Below are positions 5,970-12,801 of a stretch of 15,466 bases of DNA, in pieces. Under the pieces are notes generated by a model. That model saw only the letters and a list, made by a program, of their open reading frames with translations, was not told where the DNA came from and made no database searches. Source of the stretch: Kiritimatiellota bacterium (GTDB taxonomy: Bacteria; Verrucomicrobiota; Kiritimatiellia; JAAZAB01); NCBI GenBank assembly GCA_008636095.1, contig VSJD01000024.1:1-15466 (forward strand), given 5' to 3'. The position numbers and the translations under genes are program-made. Position 1 is the first letter of the stretch. Each line of letters begins with the position of its first letter.

Positions 5970-6494
5970 TCAATAGTAAACACGTTTACCGTTAACAATA
6001 CGATAACTCCTGCCCTGTCCATCATTAAACATTACGCCTCCCCCAGGAGGCGGCGCAGTAACACCCTTTTTTACTGGCGTGGAAGGACGCGGCCCGCCTA
6101 AACCTGATTTTGCTGGCGTGACCGGCTTGGACTGTTTGGGCGCTGGTTGCGCAACCTTTGGCGCGGAAGCAACTGGATTGGCGGCAACCACCGGCTTACT
6201 CACCGGTTGTTCAAGTCGTTGCGTCACACAGACGGTTTCGATCATATTGGTGAGTTTGGCCTGGGCCGCTATCAAGTCCGCACGTGTTTTTATCAGCTCC
6301 GTATTCAGGCGTTCAACCTGATCCTCTGCTGCTTTGAGTTGAACTTCGTAATCCGCCCTGATCTTCGCCTTTTCCGCGGCCAAGCCGGGAGTTTCAGCAT
6401 CGGCCTTCTTTAATTCTGCATGGGGGGCGCCATGCATATAATACCACCCGAAAACCAATCCGCCGCCGATCAATAATCCGAGAATGAATTTCAT
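5970..6494 (-). CDS. Membrane-anchored coiled-coil protein of unknown function
   Basis: A 174-residue protein that I do not recognise as a family. Residues 1-20 (MKFILGLLIGGGLVFGWYYM) are a signal anchor or uncleaved membrane helix. Residues about 28-90 are charged and heptad-like (AELKKADAETPGLAAEKAKIRA and onward), consistent with a coiled coil. Residues about 95-150 are a Pro/Lys/Ala/Val-rich extension, and the C-terminus is a small Gly/Tyr/Arg motif (GQGRSYRIVNGKRVYY). The likely topology is an inner-membrane anchor with a periplasmic rod and a Pro-rich spacer. It stands between the HigBA-like pair and the pilus operon promoter; a structural role near the envelope is possible but unproven. 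The ribosome site is weak. Confidence 0.6.
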   Translation of the reverse strand: MKFILGLLIGGGLVFGWYYMHGAPHAELKKADAETPGLAAEKAKIRADYEVQLKAAEDQVERLNTELIKTRADLIAAQAKLTNMIETVCVTQRLEQPVSKPVVAANPVASAPKVAQPAPKQSKPVTPAKSGLGGPRPSTPVKKGVTAPPPGGGVMFNDGQGRSYRIVNGKRVYY

Positions 6495-6518
6495 GGTGTC
6501 ACGTCCCGCTTCTCCGGA

Positions 6519-6546
6519 CTGGCGTCTGGCATCCGGTATCCGGCGT
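6519..6546. repeat. Heptamer array, CTGGCGT type, copy 1
   Basis: Four 7-nt units (CTGGCGT, CTGGCAT, CCGGTAT, CCGGCGT) preceded by TCTCCGGA and followed by a CTTCTTT stretch. It lies between the HigA-like antitoxin and the coiled-coil gene, in the same strand orientation as the other copies of this family at 7445, 12882 and 12948. Confidence 0.85.
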
Positions 6547-6585
6547 CTTCTTTCCCCGGCCCGTCATCCGTCGTCGGCGTGATGG

Positions 6586-6900
6586 TCAAGCCACTCGAAC
6601 ACGCGGGATAAAGCCCAGGTCTTCGCGGATCGCGCTAATGATCTTCGCCAAAGTCCGGGCCGTCGGGTTACCCCGGCGCGACAGGGTACGGTGCAAGGCT
6701 TTTTCGCCAAACCCAGTTTGGCGCGCCAACTCCTTGAACGTAATTTCCGCGTGGATAAGGTCGCGCAGCATGGAAAGCCCTTCTTCCGTCTCGCCGTCAA
6801 GGATCGCATTCATCGCCTCCGCGTACAGTGCCCGCGCAAACTTTGGATCGCGCTTGATTCTCGACAACACGGTCGCTTTATAATCTCGCGTCAGGGCCAT
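6586..6900 (-). CDS. HigA-like addiction-module antitoxin (helix-turn-helix)
   Basis: A 104-residue antitoxin. The N-terminal half is helical (AEAMNAILDGETEEGLSMLRDLIHA); the C-terminal half is an HTH domain (ITFKELARQTGFGEKALHRTLSRRGNPTARTLAKIISAI) with the typical Thr/Asn-Pro-T motif of the addiction-module antidote family. It would bind and neutralise the neighbouring toxin and repress the shared promoter. Its ATG is one base after the toxin stop codon, with AAGG overlapping the toxin's 3' end as ribosome site, so translation is coupled. Toxin first, antitoxin second is the usual order for HigBA-type pairs. Confidence 0.88.
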   Translation of the reverse strand: MALTRDYKATVLSRIKRDPKFARALYAEAMNAILDGETEEGLSMLRDLIHAEITFKELARQTGFGEKALHRTLSRRGNPTARTLAKIISAIREDLGFIPRVRVA

Positions 6901-6901
6901 T

Positions 6902-7222
6902 TCACACCTTCGCTTTCTTGTATCGTTTCCATCGTTCCACGGCGGCGTTTATGTCTACGTCCTGCCGTCGCTTATCTCCGCCGCCCAGCAGAATAACCAG
7001 TATTTTCCCGTCTAACCCGTAATAAATCCGATAGCCCGGTCCAAAGTCCAAGCGCAACTCATACACGCCGCCCCGCAGTGCTTTTGCCGCGCCGAAGTTG
7101 CCGGCTTCCATCCGCCGGATATAGCGGTCAACTCTCGCCGCCGTTACGGGGTCAAGGTCGTCAAACCATTTGCCGAACGGGGATCGCCCACCCTCCGTGT
7201 ATTCCTCAATCCGATAATTCAT
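6902..7222 (-). CDS. RelE/ParE-superfamily toxin, HigB/Gp49-like
   Basis: A 106-residue toxin of the phage-derived Gp49/HigB-like group. Family features are the N-terminal YRIEEYTEGGRSPFGKWFDDL, the central RIRRMEAGNFG-type segment (here IRRMEAGNFGAAKALRGGVYELRLDFGPGYRIYYG) and LLGGGDKRRQDVDINAA near the end, with the basic residues that RelE-type mRNA interferases use. The length is normal, so it is probably intact. No clear Shine-Dalgarno precedes ATG 7222. A TTGACA box on the minus strand (7245-7250) lies close upstream, with a TACCAT sequence 16 nt further on that touches the start codon, which would give a leaderless or nearly leaderless mRNA if used. The pair lies between the GspK-like gene and the pilus operon. 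Confidence 0.88.
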   Translation of the reverse strand: MNYRIEEYTEGGRSPFGKWFDDLDPVTAARVDRYIRRMEAGNFGAAKALRGGVYELRLDFGPGYRIYYGLDGKILVILLGGGDKRRQDVDINAAVERWKRYKKAKV

Positions 7223-7285
7223 ATGGTACGCTTTATGTTACTATTGTCAACAGTTAATTTACACCCAAGCGCTTCCACTTTCGCC

Positions 7286-7364
7286 AAGGCTTCCGTCTTC
7301 GCAAAGGCTTCCGTCTTCGCAAAGGCTTCGCCGGACACGTCGCCGGACACGTCACCGGACAAGC
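7286..7364. repeat. Adjoining 18-bp and 12-bp tandem repeats
   Basis: About 2.5 perfect copies of an 18-bp unit (AAGGCTTCCGTCTTCGCA, 7286-7330) run into three copies of a 12-bp unit (CGCCGGACACGT, 7329-7364; the third is degenerate). Both unit lengths are multiples of three. The stretch then passes into GGTGGACAAGTC (7367-7378), which recurs at 15260-15271. It lies in the 313-bp gap between the GspK-like gene and the toxin. Confidence 0.85.
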
Positions 7365-7434
7365 TGGTGGACAAGTCTGGCGCTTGACCGGCGTAGCTCA
7401 CCGAGCGAGGCAGGGTCCGTCGTCCGGCGTCCTT

Positions 7435-7535
7435 CTTATCCAGACTGGCGTCTGGCGTCTGGCGTCCGGCGTCCTCTTCAGGCTGGCGTCCCGCCTTCGC
7501 CCCAGGGGCTACGGTGGGCAGGCCGTCGTCCGATC
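7435..7535. repeat. Heptamer array, CTGGCGT type, copy 2, with palindromic neighbour
   Basis: Four units (CTGGCGT three times, then CCGGCGT; 7445-7472) are followed by CCTCTTCAGG and a tail that matches 12903-12935 at 31 of 33 positions. A GC-rich palindromic piece (GCCTTCGCCCC with its near complement, about 7491-7525) lies between the array and the stop codon of the GspK-like gene. Confidence 0.8.
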
Positions 7536-9638
7536 TCAGTCCCGGAGCCATTTAATCGAGCGCACGAACATCTCGCCGGTATAGGGATCGCGCCAGACCA
7601 GGGCCACGGCGCGCTGTTTGACCGGGTTACGCGGGATATTGCCGCCGGAGGCGACATGGGCCTCGATAATGATCGTGAACAGGTTCTGGCGCACGCTTAC
7701 AAGGCCGCAGGTGTTGCGGAAAAAAGCTTCTTTCTGCAATTCATTGGTAGCTGTGGTTGAAAAATTCGTAAAACCTTGACAAATATCTAAAAAATTAGTG
7801 AATAAAGCGCTGGTCTGAAGGTACTCAACAAGCAGTTGAAGATCGGTACCTGTCAAGAGGTTCGTATTTTGCCCCGGGTATTCATCCACCGGCATATTGG
7901 CAAACAAGGCCGACAACACTTCCGGTTGACGCGTGTTGGGGTTCACACGCCCGCGCCAGATCGTGTTGGTGACATCCGTATACGATGCATTCGTTCCAAC
8001 GGCAAAGACATCCAACACCCGCTGACAACTATTGCCATAAAGCTTAACTGTTTTCCAGGGAGCATAAGCCAAATATCCAAGTTCCCCGGCCGATTTCAAG
8101 GGACCGTTGGCGACATACATGGCAGCGTCCTTATCGCAATCCGCATTAATAGGGTCTGCCCAATAATCAAGGGTTGCACCGTTAATCGCGCCAAGGTCAG
8201 CCGAAACGGGAATTTTCCATAAAGTCGTATCTAACGGATTATAGTTAAAGCGCGGATCAATACATTCCCAGGTCTTTGACCCGCCGTTGTTCACTGTATT
8301 CGGCAATGTGCAGGCACTTAATTTATCCACGTCATCAACGCCGTTTCTTACGACGGCGGAAATAATCTTGATTTGATAGGGGCCCGCCGTAGTGGTCGAA
8401 AATAGTCTGGAGATATTATTCGTTTGCCCTGACGCAATTGTTATCGTTGGCTCGGCAAATAGGGGCATGGTTCCGAGTGTGGCTCCGACGCTGTTAAGGA
8501 CTTCCACTTGGGCATCAAAAGAACAAGTTCCTCCGCCGGTGTTGACAAACGGATACCACAACGTAAAGGCAACGGTAATATCATAGGTCACAGGCGTTCC
8601 GGCTCCGGACGTACTTGAGTACGTGATCTTACTGATCATCGGCACGGGTTCTACGGCCGTTTCATAATTCTCAGGCTTGTAGCCGAGATCCACGTAATCC
8701 AGGAGATTGGTGAATAAGACACCCGCATAGTATAGGCTGAAGCCAGCGTTCGTGAACGCGCTGATGAAAGCCACTTGCCGCAGGGACAACTGGCTTTCAT
8801 CACCCGCCAGATTGACCTGTGCCTGATTTGTAGAACCATTCCAATACCCGGCAGGCGCATAGGAATAAACGGTAAAGTTGGACGGAGCTCCGTTAAAGAC
8901 GGTTTTGTTTAACTCGGCCAGTTCCGCTTGCGTCTCATAGCGATAATTATTTGCCCGATTGATTAGAAAATCGCTGTAATTGTTCATCTCCGACATGGAA
9001 TTGATCGCAATTTCCATTGGATTAGTGCCCAGGCCACGTGTCGTCGCGCCCCCCACAAAATTGGCGTCCAGCAGGCCGGAGCAGTTCAGGATCAGGTATT
9101 TTACGCGGCCCATGAGATTGGTAGTCGGCAGATTGGTGCCCCACTGCGCCACGCTTTCGATCAGCACCCAGTGGTTGGATGCACTACGCTCATCCGTGTT
9201 CGTGGCCGCGAACCACAGCACGCGCGGTATAAAATTGGTGGCTTCGTTCTCACGGTTCAGCGCCAGTAATTTAAGCGCGTTAGCATTCGTGGACGTATTG
9301 GTGTAAGCGGTAGTATAGGAATTGGTCACGTCCCAGGGCGGATAGTTTGTGCCGCCGACAGCACTCATAAGCCCGTTGGTGCCCAACTTCCCCGCCAGGT
9401 CGTCCAGCGCCCTCGCCAATCCCACATGTACCAACTGGCGGGCGCGGACACTATCGGCATAGTTACCCGCCGCCACGCGTTCCGTGCGCATGGCAATGGC
9501 AAACGCCACCGCCATGAGCACCATCACCGAGAGAATGCCCAGGACCATGACCAGGGCGATGCCGCGGGAAGAGGGCTGTGGACCGTAGGCTGTAGGTTGT
9601 GGACGTAATTTTGAAGCAAACATCGACTTGTCCGCCAT
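7536..9638 (-). CDS. GspK-like (or Verru_Chthon cassette A-like) minor pseudopilin
   Basis: A large exported pseudopilin, 700 residues from ATG 9638. After a basic, Pro-rich leader comes a prepilin-type sequence, SSRG then IALVMVLGILSVMVLMAVAF (about 27-50), lacking Glu at position 5, as is normal for GspK. The following AGNYADSVRARQLVHVGLARALDDL (about 57-80) fits the K-type helix. The rest is a large Asn/Thr-rich periplasmic domain ending with AVALVWRDPYTGEMFVRSIKWLRD. GspK is usually about 320 residues, so this is a long PVC-type version that may belong to the Verru_Chthon cassette group. The start is uncertain: ATG 9638 and ATG 9623 both lack a ribosome site, and the frame stays open to 9905 across repeat DNA. 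A heptamer array (9573-9600) encodes part of the leader. It probably works with the PulJ-like gene at 12980. Confidence 0.7.
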   Translation of the reverse strand: MADKSMFASKLRPQPTAYGPQPSSRGIALVMVLGILSVMVLMAVAFAIAMRTERVAAGNYADSVRARQLVHVGLARALDDLAGKLGTNGLMSAVGGTNYPPWDVTNSYTTAYTNTSTNANALKLLALNRENEATNFIPRVLWFAATNTDERSASNHWVLIESVAQWGTNLPTTNLMGRVKYLILNCSGLLDANFVGGATTRGLGTNPMEIAINSMSEMNNYSDFLINRANNYRYETQAELAELNKTVFNGAPSNFTVYSYAPAGYWNGSTNQAQVNLAGDESQLSLRQVAFISAFTNAGFSLYYAGVLFTNLLDYVDLGYKPENYETAVEPVPMISKITYSSTSGAGTPVTYDITVAFTLWYPFVNTGGGTCSFDAQVEVLNSVGATLGTMPLFAEPTITIASGQTNNISRLFSTTTAGPYQIKIISAVVRNGVDDVDKLSACTLPNTVNNGGSKTWECIDPRFNYNPLDTTLWKIPVSADLGAINGATLDYWADPINADCDKDAAMYVANGPLKSAGELGYLAYAPWKTVKLYGNSCQRVLDVFAVGTNASYTDVTNTIWRGRVNPNTRQPEVLSALFANMPVDEYPGQNTNLLTGTDLQLLVEYLQTSALFTNFLDICQGFTNFSTTATNELQKEAFFRNTCGLVSVRQNLFTIIIEAHVASGGNIPRNPVKQRAVALVWRDPYTGEMFVRSIKWLRD
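9573..9600. repeat. Heptamer array, RGRCYGT type, inside the gspK-like leader
   Basis: Four 7-nt units (GGGCTGT, GGACCGT, AGGCTGT, AGGTTGT) immediately before the prepilin hydrophobic segment, translated as Pro/Gln/Thr/Tyr-rich residues. It belongs to the same family as 2434-2468. It is complementary to the array at 10816-10843 (23 of 29 aligned positions, all differences transitions), which lies on the other side of the Bro-N gene. Confidence 0.8.
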
Positions 9639-9664
9639 AGCTTTAGCGACGGTGGAACACCCAA

Positions 9665-9697
9665 CCCTCCTACGCCCGAGCGCTTCGAAGGGCAAGC
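9665..9697. repeat. AGCGCT-centred palindromic element upstream of gspK-like gene
   Basis: A 33-bp element that matches 13813-13845 at 31 of 33 positions; that other copy is inside the leader of the PulJ-like gene. Both copies read in the same frame as L-P-x-E-A-L-G-R-R-R on the minus strand. Here it lies upstream of the preferred start codon, although the frame is open. The rest of the 280-bp gap (9639-9918) contains two more short repeats, a GAACATCCAACATCGAA-type stretch (about 9702-9718) and CCTCTGG heptamers (9794-9810), and no gene. Confidence 0.8.
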
Positions 9698-9918
9698 CAT
9701 CGAACATCCAACATCGAATGGAAGACGGAAGACGGCGGAACAGGAGCAGAGAAGCAAACGCCCAACGCCGAATGTCGGAAGGCAGACCGTTGACCTCTGG
9801 CCTCTGGCCTGGACGTTCAGCGTTTGAAGCACCCGTCCGAACACTAAAACATCGTTTGATCCTGACTATTACATCAATGTTCATAATTGAGGTCTCACTG
9901 CCCACTGCATTGACTTAT

Positions 9919-10743
9919 TCATTTATCAAGTGCACGGCGTTTTTTCGTTATAGGGAGATAGTTGTTATGAGAAACAACGGATCTGCCAAGCCGTTTTTCA
10001 AGTTGCTTTCTCGCGCCACCGGCAATAGCGCCACCCGTCTTCGCGTCTTCTTTCAATTTCGGCATGCCTTTTGAATCGTCATTGCGATGAATTTCGGTTG
10101 TTGCTCTCTCACCAAGCATAGCAAAAATCAGCTCGAAATCGTCCATGTGATCGCGCAAATTCTCCCGCTTCAAACCTTTAATTCTTTTATATTCGCTTGG
10201 CGTGATGCCAAAAGTAGCTTCTGCTATTTCCGCCGTTAATATTTCATAATCTTTCCGCTCTATTGCCCCACGCTTGTGCCATTCATCTGTTAATTCCTCA
10301 CGGATAACAATACCGCGCATGCGTTTTTCAATCCAATCTTCCGGATACCCCTTCATTTTGTAAAGCATTCTGGTGCGTTTGGCGGCCAATTCCGGGTCTT
10401 CTATTTCCTGCACCCGTTCATAGCCGACTTTGGCCAACCAGCGTTTGAACGGTTCGGCTTTTGGCGAAGGCATTGACTGAATAATGCGTAAAACGCCCTC
10501 AGTATTGGCACAGTTTATCTTTTGGACGCCACCTGTGGTCTGTATCGGAAGGGGGGTGGCTATTTGCCCCCACCCTTTGGAAAGTTCCGGATCGCGCCGG
10601 CGCATGTCTTTAATATATCCGGCAGGCTGGACGGAATCGGTTAAAGCCATCACGACATCTTCAATGACAAACCACCACGCGTTGTCATGAAATGTCTTTC
10701 GAATTCCTATTCCCTTGAATAAGGCGATTTTTGTGGATTCCAT
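9919..10743 (-). CDS. Bro-N domain protein with DinD-like C-terminal region
   Basis: A 274-residue protein. Residues 1 to about 105 are a Bro-N (baculovirus repeated ORF N-terminal) DNA-binding domain: the conserved RKTFHDNAWWFVIEDVVMALTDS, then YIKDMRRRDPEL, and INCANTEGVLRIIQSMPSPKAEPFKRWLA. The C-terminal part (KGLKRENLRDHMDDFELIFAMLGERATTEI and GGAIAGGARKQLEKRLG) resembles the C-terminal region of DinD, a DNA-damage-inducible protein of similar length. Such genes are typical of prophages, plasmids and mobile islands, acting as antirepressor-like or DNA-damage regulators. It has no functional link to the surrounding pseudopilins. It is enclosed by complementary heptamer arrays (9573-9600 and 10816-10843). 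Its stop codon is part of a TGAATAAGTCA stretch also seen at the end of the nearby mobile element. The ribosome site is weak. Confidence 0.85.
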   Translation of the reverse strand: MESTKIALFKGIGIRKTFHDNAWWFVIEDVVMALTDSVQPAGYIKDMRRRDPELSKGWGQIATPLPIQTTGGVQKINCANTEGVLRIIQSMPSPKAEPFKRWLAKVGYERVQEIEDPELAAKRTRMLYKMKGYPEDWIEKRMRGIVIREELTDEWHKRGAIERKDYEILTAEIAEATFGITPSEYKRIKGLKRENLRDHMDDFELIFAMLGERATTEIHRNDDSKGMPKLKEDAKTGGAIAGGARKQLEKRLGRSVVSHNNYLPITKKRRALDK

Positions 10744-10815
10744 AATTCATCCATGTCTGATTAGCAGTAAAAAGCCAGCTTCAAAATCGGCTTCGCTGAT
10801 TTGAACGGCGCTTGT

Positions 10816-10848
10816 CCCACAGCCCACAGTCTACGGCCCACGGTCTGC
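10816..10848. repeat. Heptamer array, CCCACAG/TCTACGG type
   Basis: Four 7-nt units and a partial fifth. In minus-strand RNA it is the 5' partner that could pair with the array at 9573-9600 across the Bro-N gene. The stop codon of the interrupted nucleotidyltransferase gene (10831-10833) falls inside it. Between this array and the Bro-N start there is only a weak hairpin with a T-run on the minus strand (about 10769-10793). Confidence 0.8.
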
Positions 10849-11554
10849 ATTCAGTTTTTCCTTCAAAAACAGGCGATCAAGCGAATCTTTTTCACGAACC
10901 TGACTTATTCACGCGGCAAGTTTGCCGCAGATGTGAGGCGCGAATAGCGCCGCTGTAGTGACTACTGCAAGCTGTTCGCAACGAAACAGATGCGGCAAAA
11001 TCGCCGCGCCGTTCGGTGAAAAACAGCAAAAACTTTCCTTGAACAAAATTGCTTTTTTTAACCATTGACACAACATCTTTGTTTCCAATAAATAACATCG
11101 TTTTTGCTATTTTTCATGAATAAGTCAGGCTAACGGTCTGTTTCATACGCCACAGCAGTTGAGCACTCGCAAAAGGGATGCTAACGCCCTGAATAGCCAC
11201 CCATTCGATATCCTTGGAAGCCTCCTTAAATTCGATGCCGCAAGCCGATTTCATTAAATCCACCACAATTTCATCGGCCACTCGAACGACTATGTATGTA
11301 TCCAAATCAGTGGGCTCCATCTCCTTGATGGCGCCATCCGGCAAGTCCATCAAGGCCCGTCTGACACGGCCCTGGTTTTCCTGGGATGCATCAATCAGCA
11401 AATCAACATCCTCGGTTGCCCGGACAAAGCCCTGTTGAATGATGGCCATGCCCCCAATGACCATATAGCTGGCGCCGGCGTCATTGAGCCGACGACAAAG
11501 ATCCACCAAATCATTTAAGGTCGGCGGACGAGATTCCATTTTCGAATTATCCAT
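10831..11554 (-). pseudogene. Nucleotidyltransferase (AbiEii/MNT-like), split by a miniature transposon
   Basis: The 5' part (11554 down to about 11132) encodes a nucleotidyltransferase fold: SYMVIGGMAIIQQGFVRATEDVDLLID holds the GG and the D-x-D metal site, followed by EIVVDLMKSACGIEF with a third acidic residue, and AQLLWRMKQTV near the end. Translation then enters the inverted repeat of a 232-bp element and stops after five foreign residues at 11114. Beyond the element the same protein resumes: the minus strand from 10899 to 10831 reads VREKDSLDRLFLKEKLNADRGP and stop, which fits the usual REKD-x-LDxxFL ending of this family. Joining the parts gives a reading frame of ordinary length. The 146-residue product may still be made but lacks its last helix. 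Such proteins serve as AbiE- or MNT-type toxins or antitoxins; here the partner is probably the small gene upstream. Confidence 0.8.
10899..11131. mobile_element. 232-bp MITE-like element with 13-bp perfect inverted ends
   Basis: The ends are CCTGACTTATTCA (10899-10911) and its exact reverse complement (11117-11129). The interior is non-coding: hairpins GCGGCAA/TTGCCGC (10913-10928) and GGCGC/GCGCC (10937-10951) near the left end, and an AT-rich right half with a TTGACA box on the plus strand (about 11066). No transposase frame longer than about 68 codons exists, so it would need a transposase supplied elsewhere. A GTT on each side (minus strand, 11132-11134 and 10897-10899) fits a short target duplication. 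The ends remind me of IS1380-type termini, but this is not certain. The insertion splits the nucleotidyltransferase gene. Confidence 0.85.
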
Positions 11555-11604
11555 TACGCTCTATTCCTCATAAAACATAGAGGTCAGAGATCAGAATCCG
11601 TCGT

Positions 11605-11642
11605 CCCTCCTTCGCTCTCGCTACGTTCGTAGCTACGGAGGG
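11605..11642. repeat. Palindromic element at the 3' end of the small conserved gene
   Basis: CCCTCC (11605-11610) pairs with GGAGGG (11637-11642), with an inner GCTACG/CGTAGC hairpin. It is followed by GGCAGGCCGTC, a motif that recurs at about 7525 and 11939. It overlaps the last codons of the 82-residue gene, whose ending (KKTACPP) is repeat-encoded. Two TCAGAGA-like heptamers precede it (about 11583-11597). Confidence 0.7.
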
Positions 11643-11881
11643 CAGGCCGTCTTCTTTCTTCTCCGGTCCGTCGTCTTCTTCAGTCCGTCTTCCGACCCCG
11701 CGCGCGCCATCATGCGAATTGACCAATCCTGCGCTTCTTTAAAAGTCTTAAACCGATAATAGCCCCTGGGGATAAAGGGGCGATTACCGCGCAAGGCAAT
11801 GACGGTATCCAAAAATGACGCCGCCTGCTCAAAACCGCAGGCCGGCTGGCGATGCCCAATGATTTTTATTTGTTCCGGCAT
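11633..11881 (-). CDS. Small conserved protein paired with the nucleotidyltransferase
   Basis: An 82-residue protein. The core (EQAASFLDTVIALRGNRPFIPRGYYRFKTFKEAQDWSIRMMAR, about residues 18-60) looks like a genuine conserved small protein. I have the impression of similar proteins beside nucleotidyltransferase genes, but cannot confirm it here. The start at ATG 11881 has a strong GGAGG four bases upstream. The last 20 or so residues (after SEDGL) are Lys/Arg/Thr-rich and encoded by palindromic and heptamer-like repeat DNA, so the original stop has probably been lost and the protein extended. It precedes the nucleotidyltransferase gene by 78 nt in the same direction, suggesting a two-gene toxin-antitoxin-like unit. 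No catalytic motif is visible. Confidence 0.65.
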   Translation of the reverse strand: MPEQIKIIGHRQPACGFEQAASFLDTVIALRGNRPFIPRGYYRFKTFKEAQDWSIRMMARAGSEDGLKKTTDRRRKKTACPP

Positions 11882-12008
11882 CTGGCCTCCGTTATGCGTC
11901 CCTGCTTCGCCCCTTCGACTTCGCTCAGGGCTTCTCAGGGCAGGCCGTCGTCCTCTTAAGTCTTCTCCTGTCCGTCATCTGGCGTCCTTCTTATCCGGAC
12001 TGTCGTCC

Positions 12009-12054
12009 GGCGCTTGCCCTGCGTAGCGCTCCGGGCGAAGCAGGGTCCGTCGTC
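12009..12054. repeat. 46-bp perfect direct repeat, left copy
   Basis: Identical over 46 bp to 12802-12847 and in the same orientation. It contains a palindrome with CCCTGC and GCAGGG arms around TAGCGCTCC. A diverged relative is at about 7385-7425. The surrounding gap (11882-12102) is non-coding, with CTGGCGT-like pieces and a CAGGGCAGGCCGTCGTC segment, and no gene. Confidence 0.95.
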
Positions 12055-12102
12055 TGGCGTCTGCCGTCCTCTTCAGGCCGTCGCCCCTCTTCACATTCCC
12101 GC

Positions 12103-12480
12103 TCAGATTCCATCGCGATTCAGAGGAAAAAGGCGGACTCTGGCCCGATCTTCGTCAACGGAGATCAAGGCTCCCGACGAAAGCTCCTGAGCGTATCGCC
12201 TGAGGATATCGAGCAGGAGTTCTGCGCAAAGGATTGGGGTAGGATCTTGCGTTCTAATTTGGACAACGCTTGGCGAGTTAGCATCGGTGGCGGCAAGAAT
12301 GGCGCCGAAGTCGAGATCGTGGGTGAAAACGACATAATCATTTTGCCTTGCCCAATCCAGTATCTCCCGGTCAGCGGCGTTGGGCGAGCCAACCGAAGAC
12401 CAGTGAGTCGCAGTGTGCCCCGCACGCTTCACAAAGGAGACCCAGGCGGGGGAGAGATTCATGTCGATCACGACCTTCAT
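12103..12480 (-). CDS. DUF5615 PIN-like protein (putative toxin)
   Basis: A 125-residue PIN-like protein of the DUF5615 (COG4634) family, the usual second gene after DUF433. It starts KVVIDMNLSPAWVSFVKRAGH with the N-terminal Asp-x-Asn-Leu-Ser motif, has HWSSVGSPNAADREILDWARQNDYVVFTHDLDFG (about 41-74) with the conserved T-x-D-x-DF acidic cluster, and PSVVQIR further on. These acidic residues are those expected to hold metal in a PIN-type RNase. Its ATG overlaps the DUF433 stop codon by 4 nt (ATGA), so the two are translationally coupled. Toxin activity is inferred from the family and the pairing. Confidence 0.88.
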   Translation of the reverse strand: MKVVIDMNLSPAWVSFVKRAGHTATHWSSVGSPNAADREILDWARQNDYVVFTHDLDFGAILAATDANSPSVVQIRTQDPTPILCAELLLDILRRYAQELSSGALISVDEDRARVRLFPLNRDGI

Positions 12481-12707
12481 GCTAAGACCAGGGGAACGTC
12501 AATTTCCTCAACTCGCCACGCAGCGTAGGCAAGCGCCTGGGCGATATCTTCTGCCCCCAGATAAGGATACAACTCGAGGATTTCGTCCCTTGTCCGTCCC
12601 ACGGCAATCAGGCCGACAAGCGTGCCGACAGTTACACGGAGTCCCCGAATACAGGGCTTCCCGCCCATTACTTCAGGATCGAATGTAATGCGGTCCATTG
12701 TCTTCAT
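12477..12707 (-). CDS. DUF433 protein (putative VapB-like antitoxin)
   Basis: A 76-residue DUF433 (COG2442) protein with the signature DRITFDPEVMGGKPCIRGLRVTVGTLVGLIA and ELYPYLGAEDIAQALAYAAW, a helix-turn-helix-like fold. Start at ATG 12707 is chosen because GGGAG lies just upstream; an upstream in-frame Met at 12764 would add 19 residues without a ribosome site. It probably neutralises the DUF5615 PIN-like protein encoded immediately downstream. The pair sits inside a secretion-type gene cluster and between 46-bp direct repeats. Confidence 0.9.
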   Translation of the reverse strand: MKTMDRITFDPEVMGGKPCIRGLRVTVGTLVGLIAVGRTRDEILELYPYLGAEDIAQALAYAAWRVEEIDVPLVLA

Positions 12708-12801
12708 TTCTCTCCCTTCATTCCGTTTTAAAGCTACCACTTCCGACCCAACAATGCCAATCATTATTGGTTCCGGTGTCCCTCTTCACGGTCTGTAGGC
12801 T

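Noticed and set aside
9911..11129. Composite transposon carrying the Bro-N gene
   Set aside because: The 3' remnant of the nucleotidyltransferase gene lies between the inner element and the Bro-N gene, so a single unit from 9911 to 11129 does not fit; only 11 bp match at the left.
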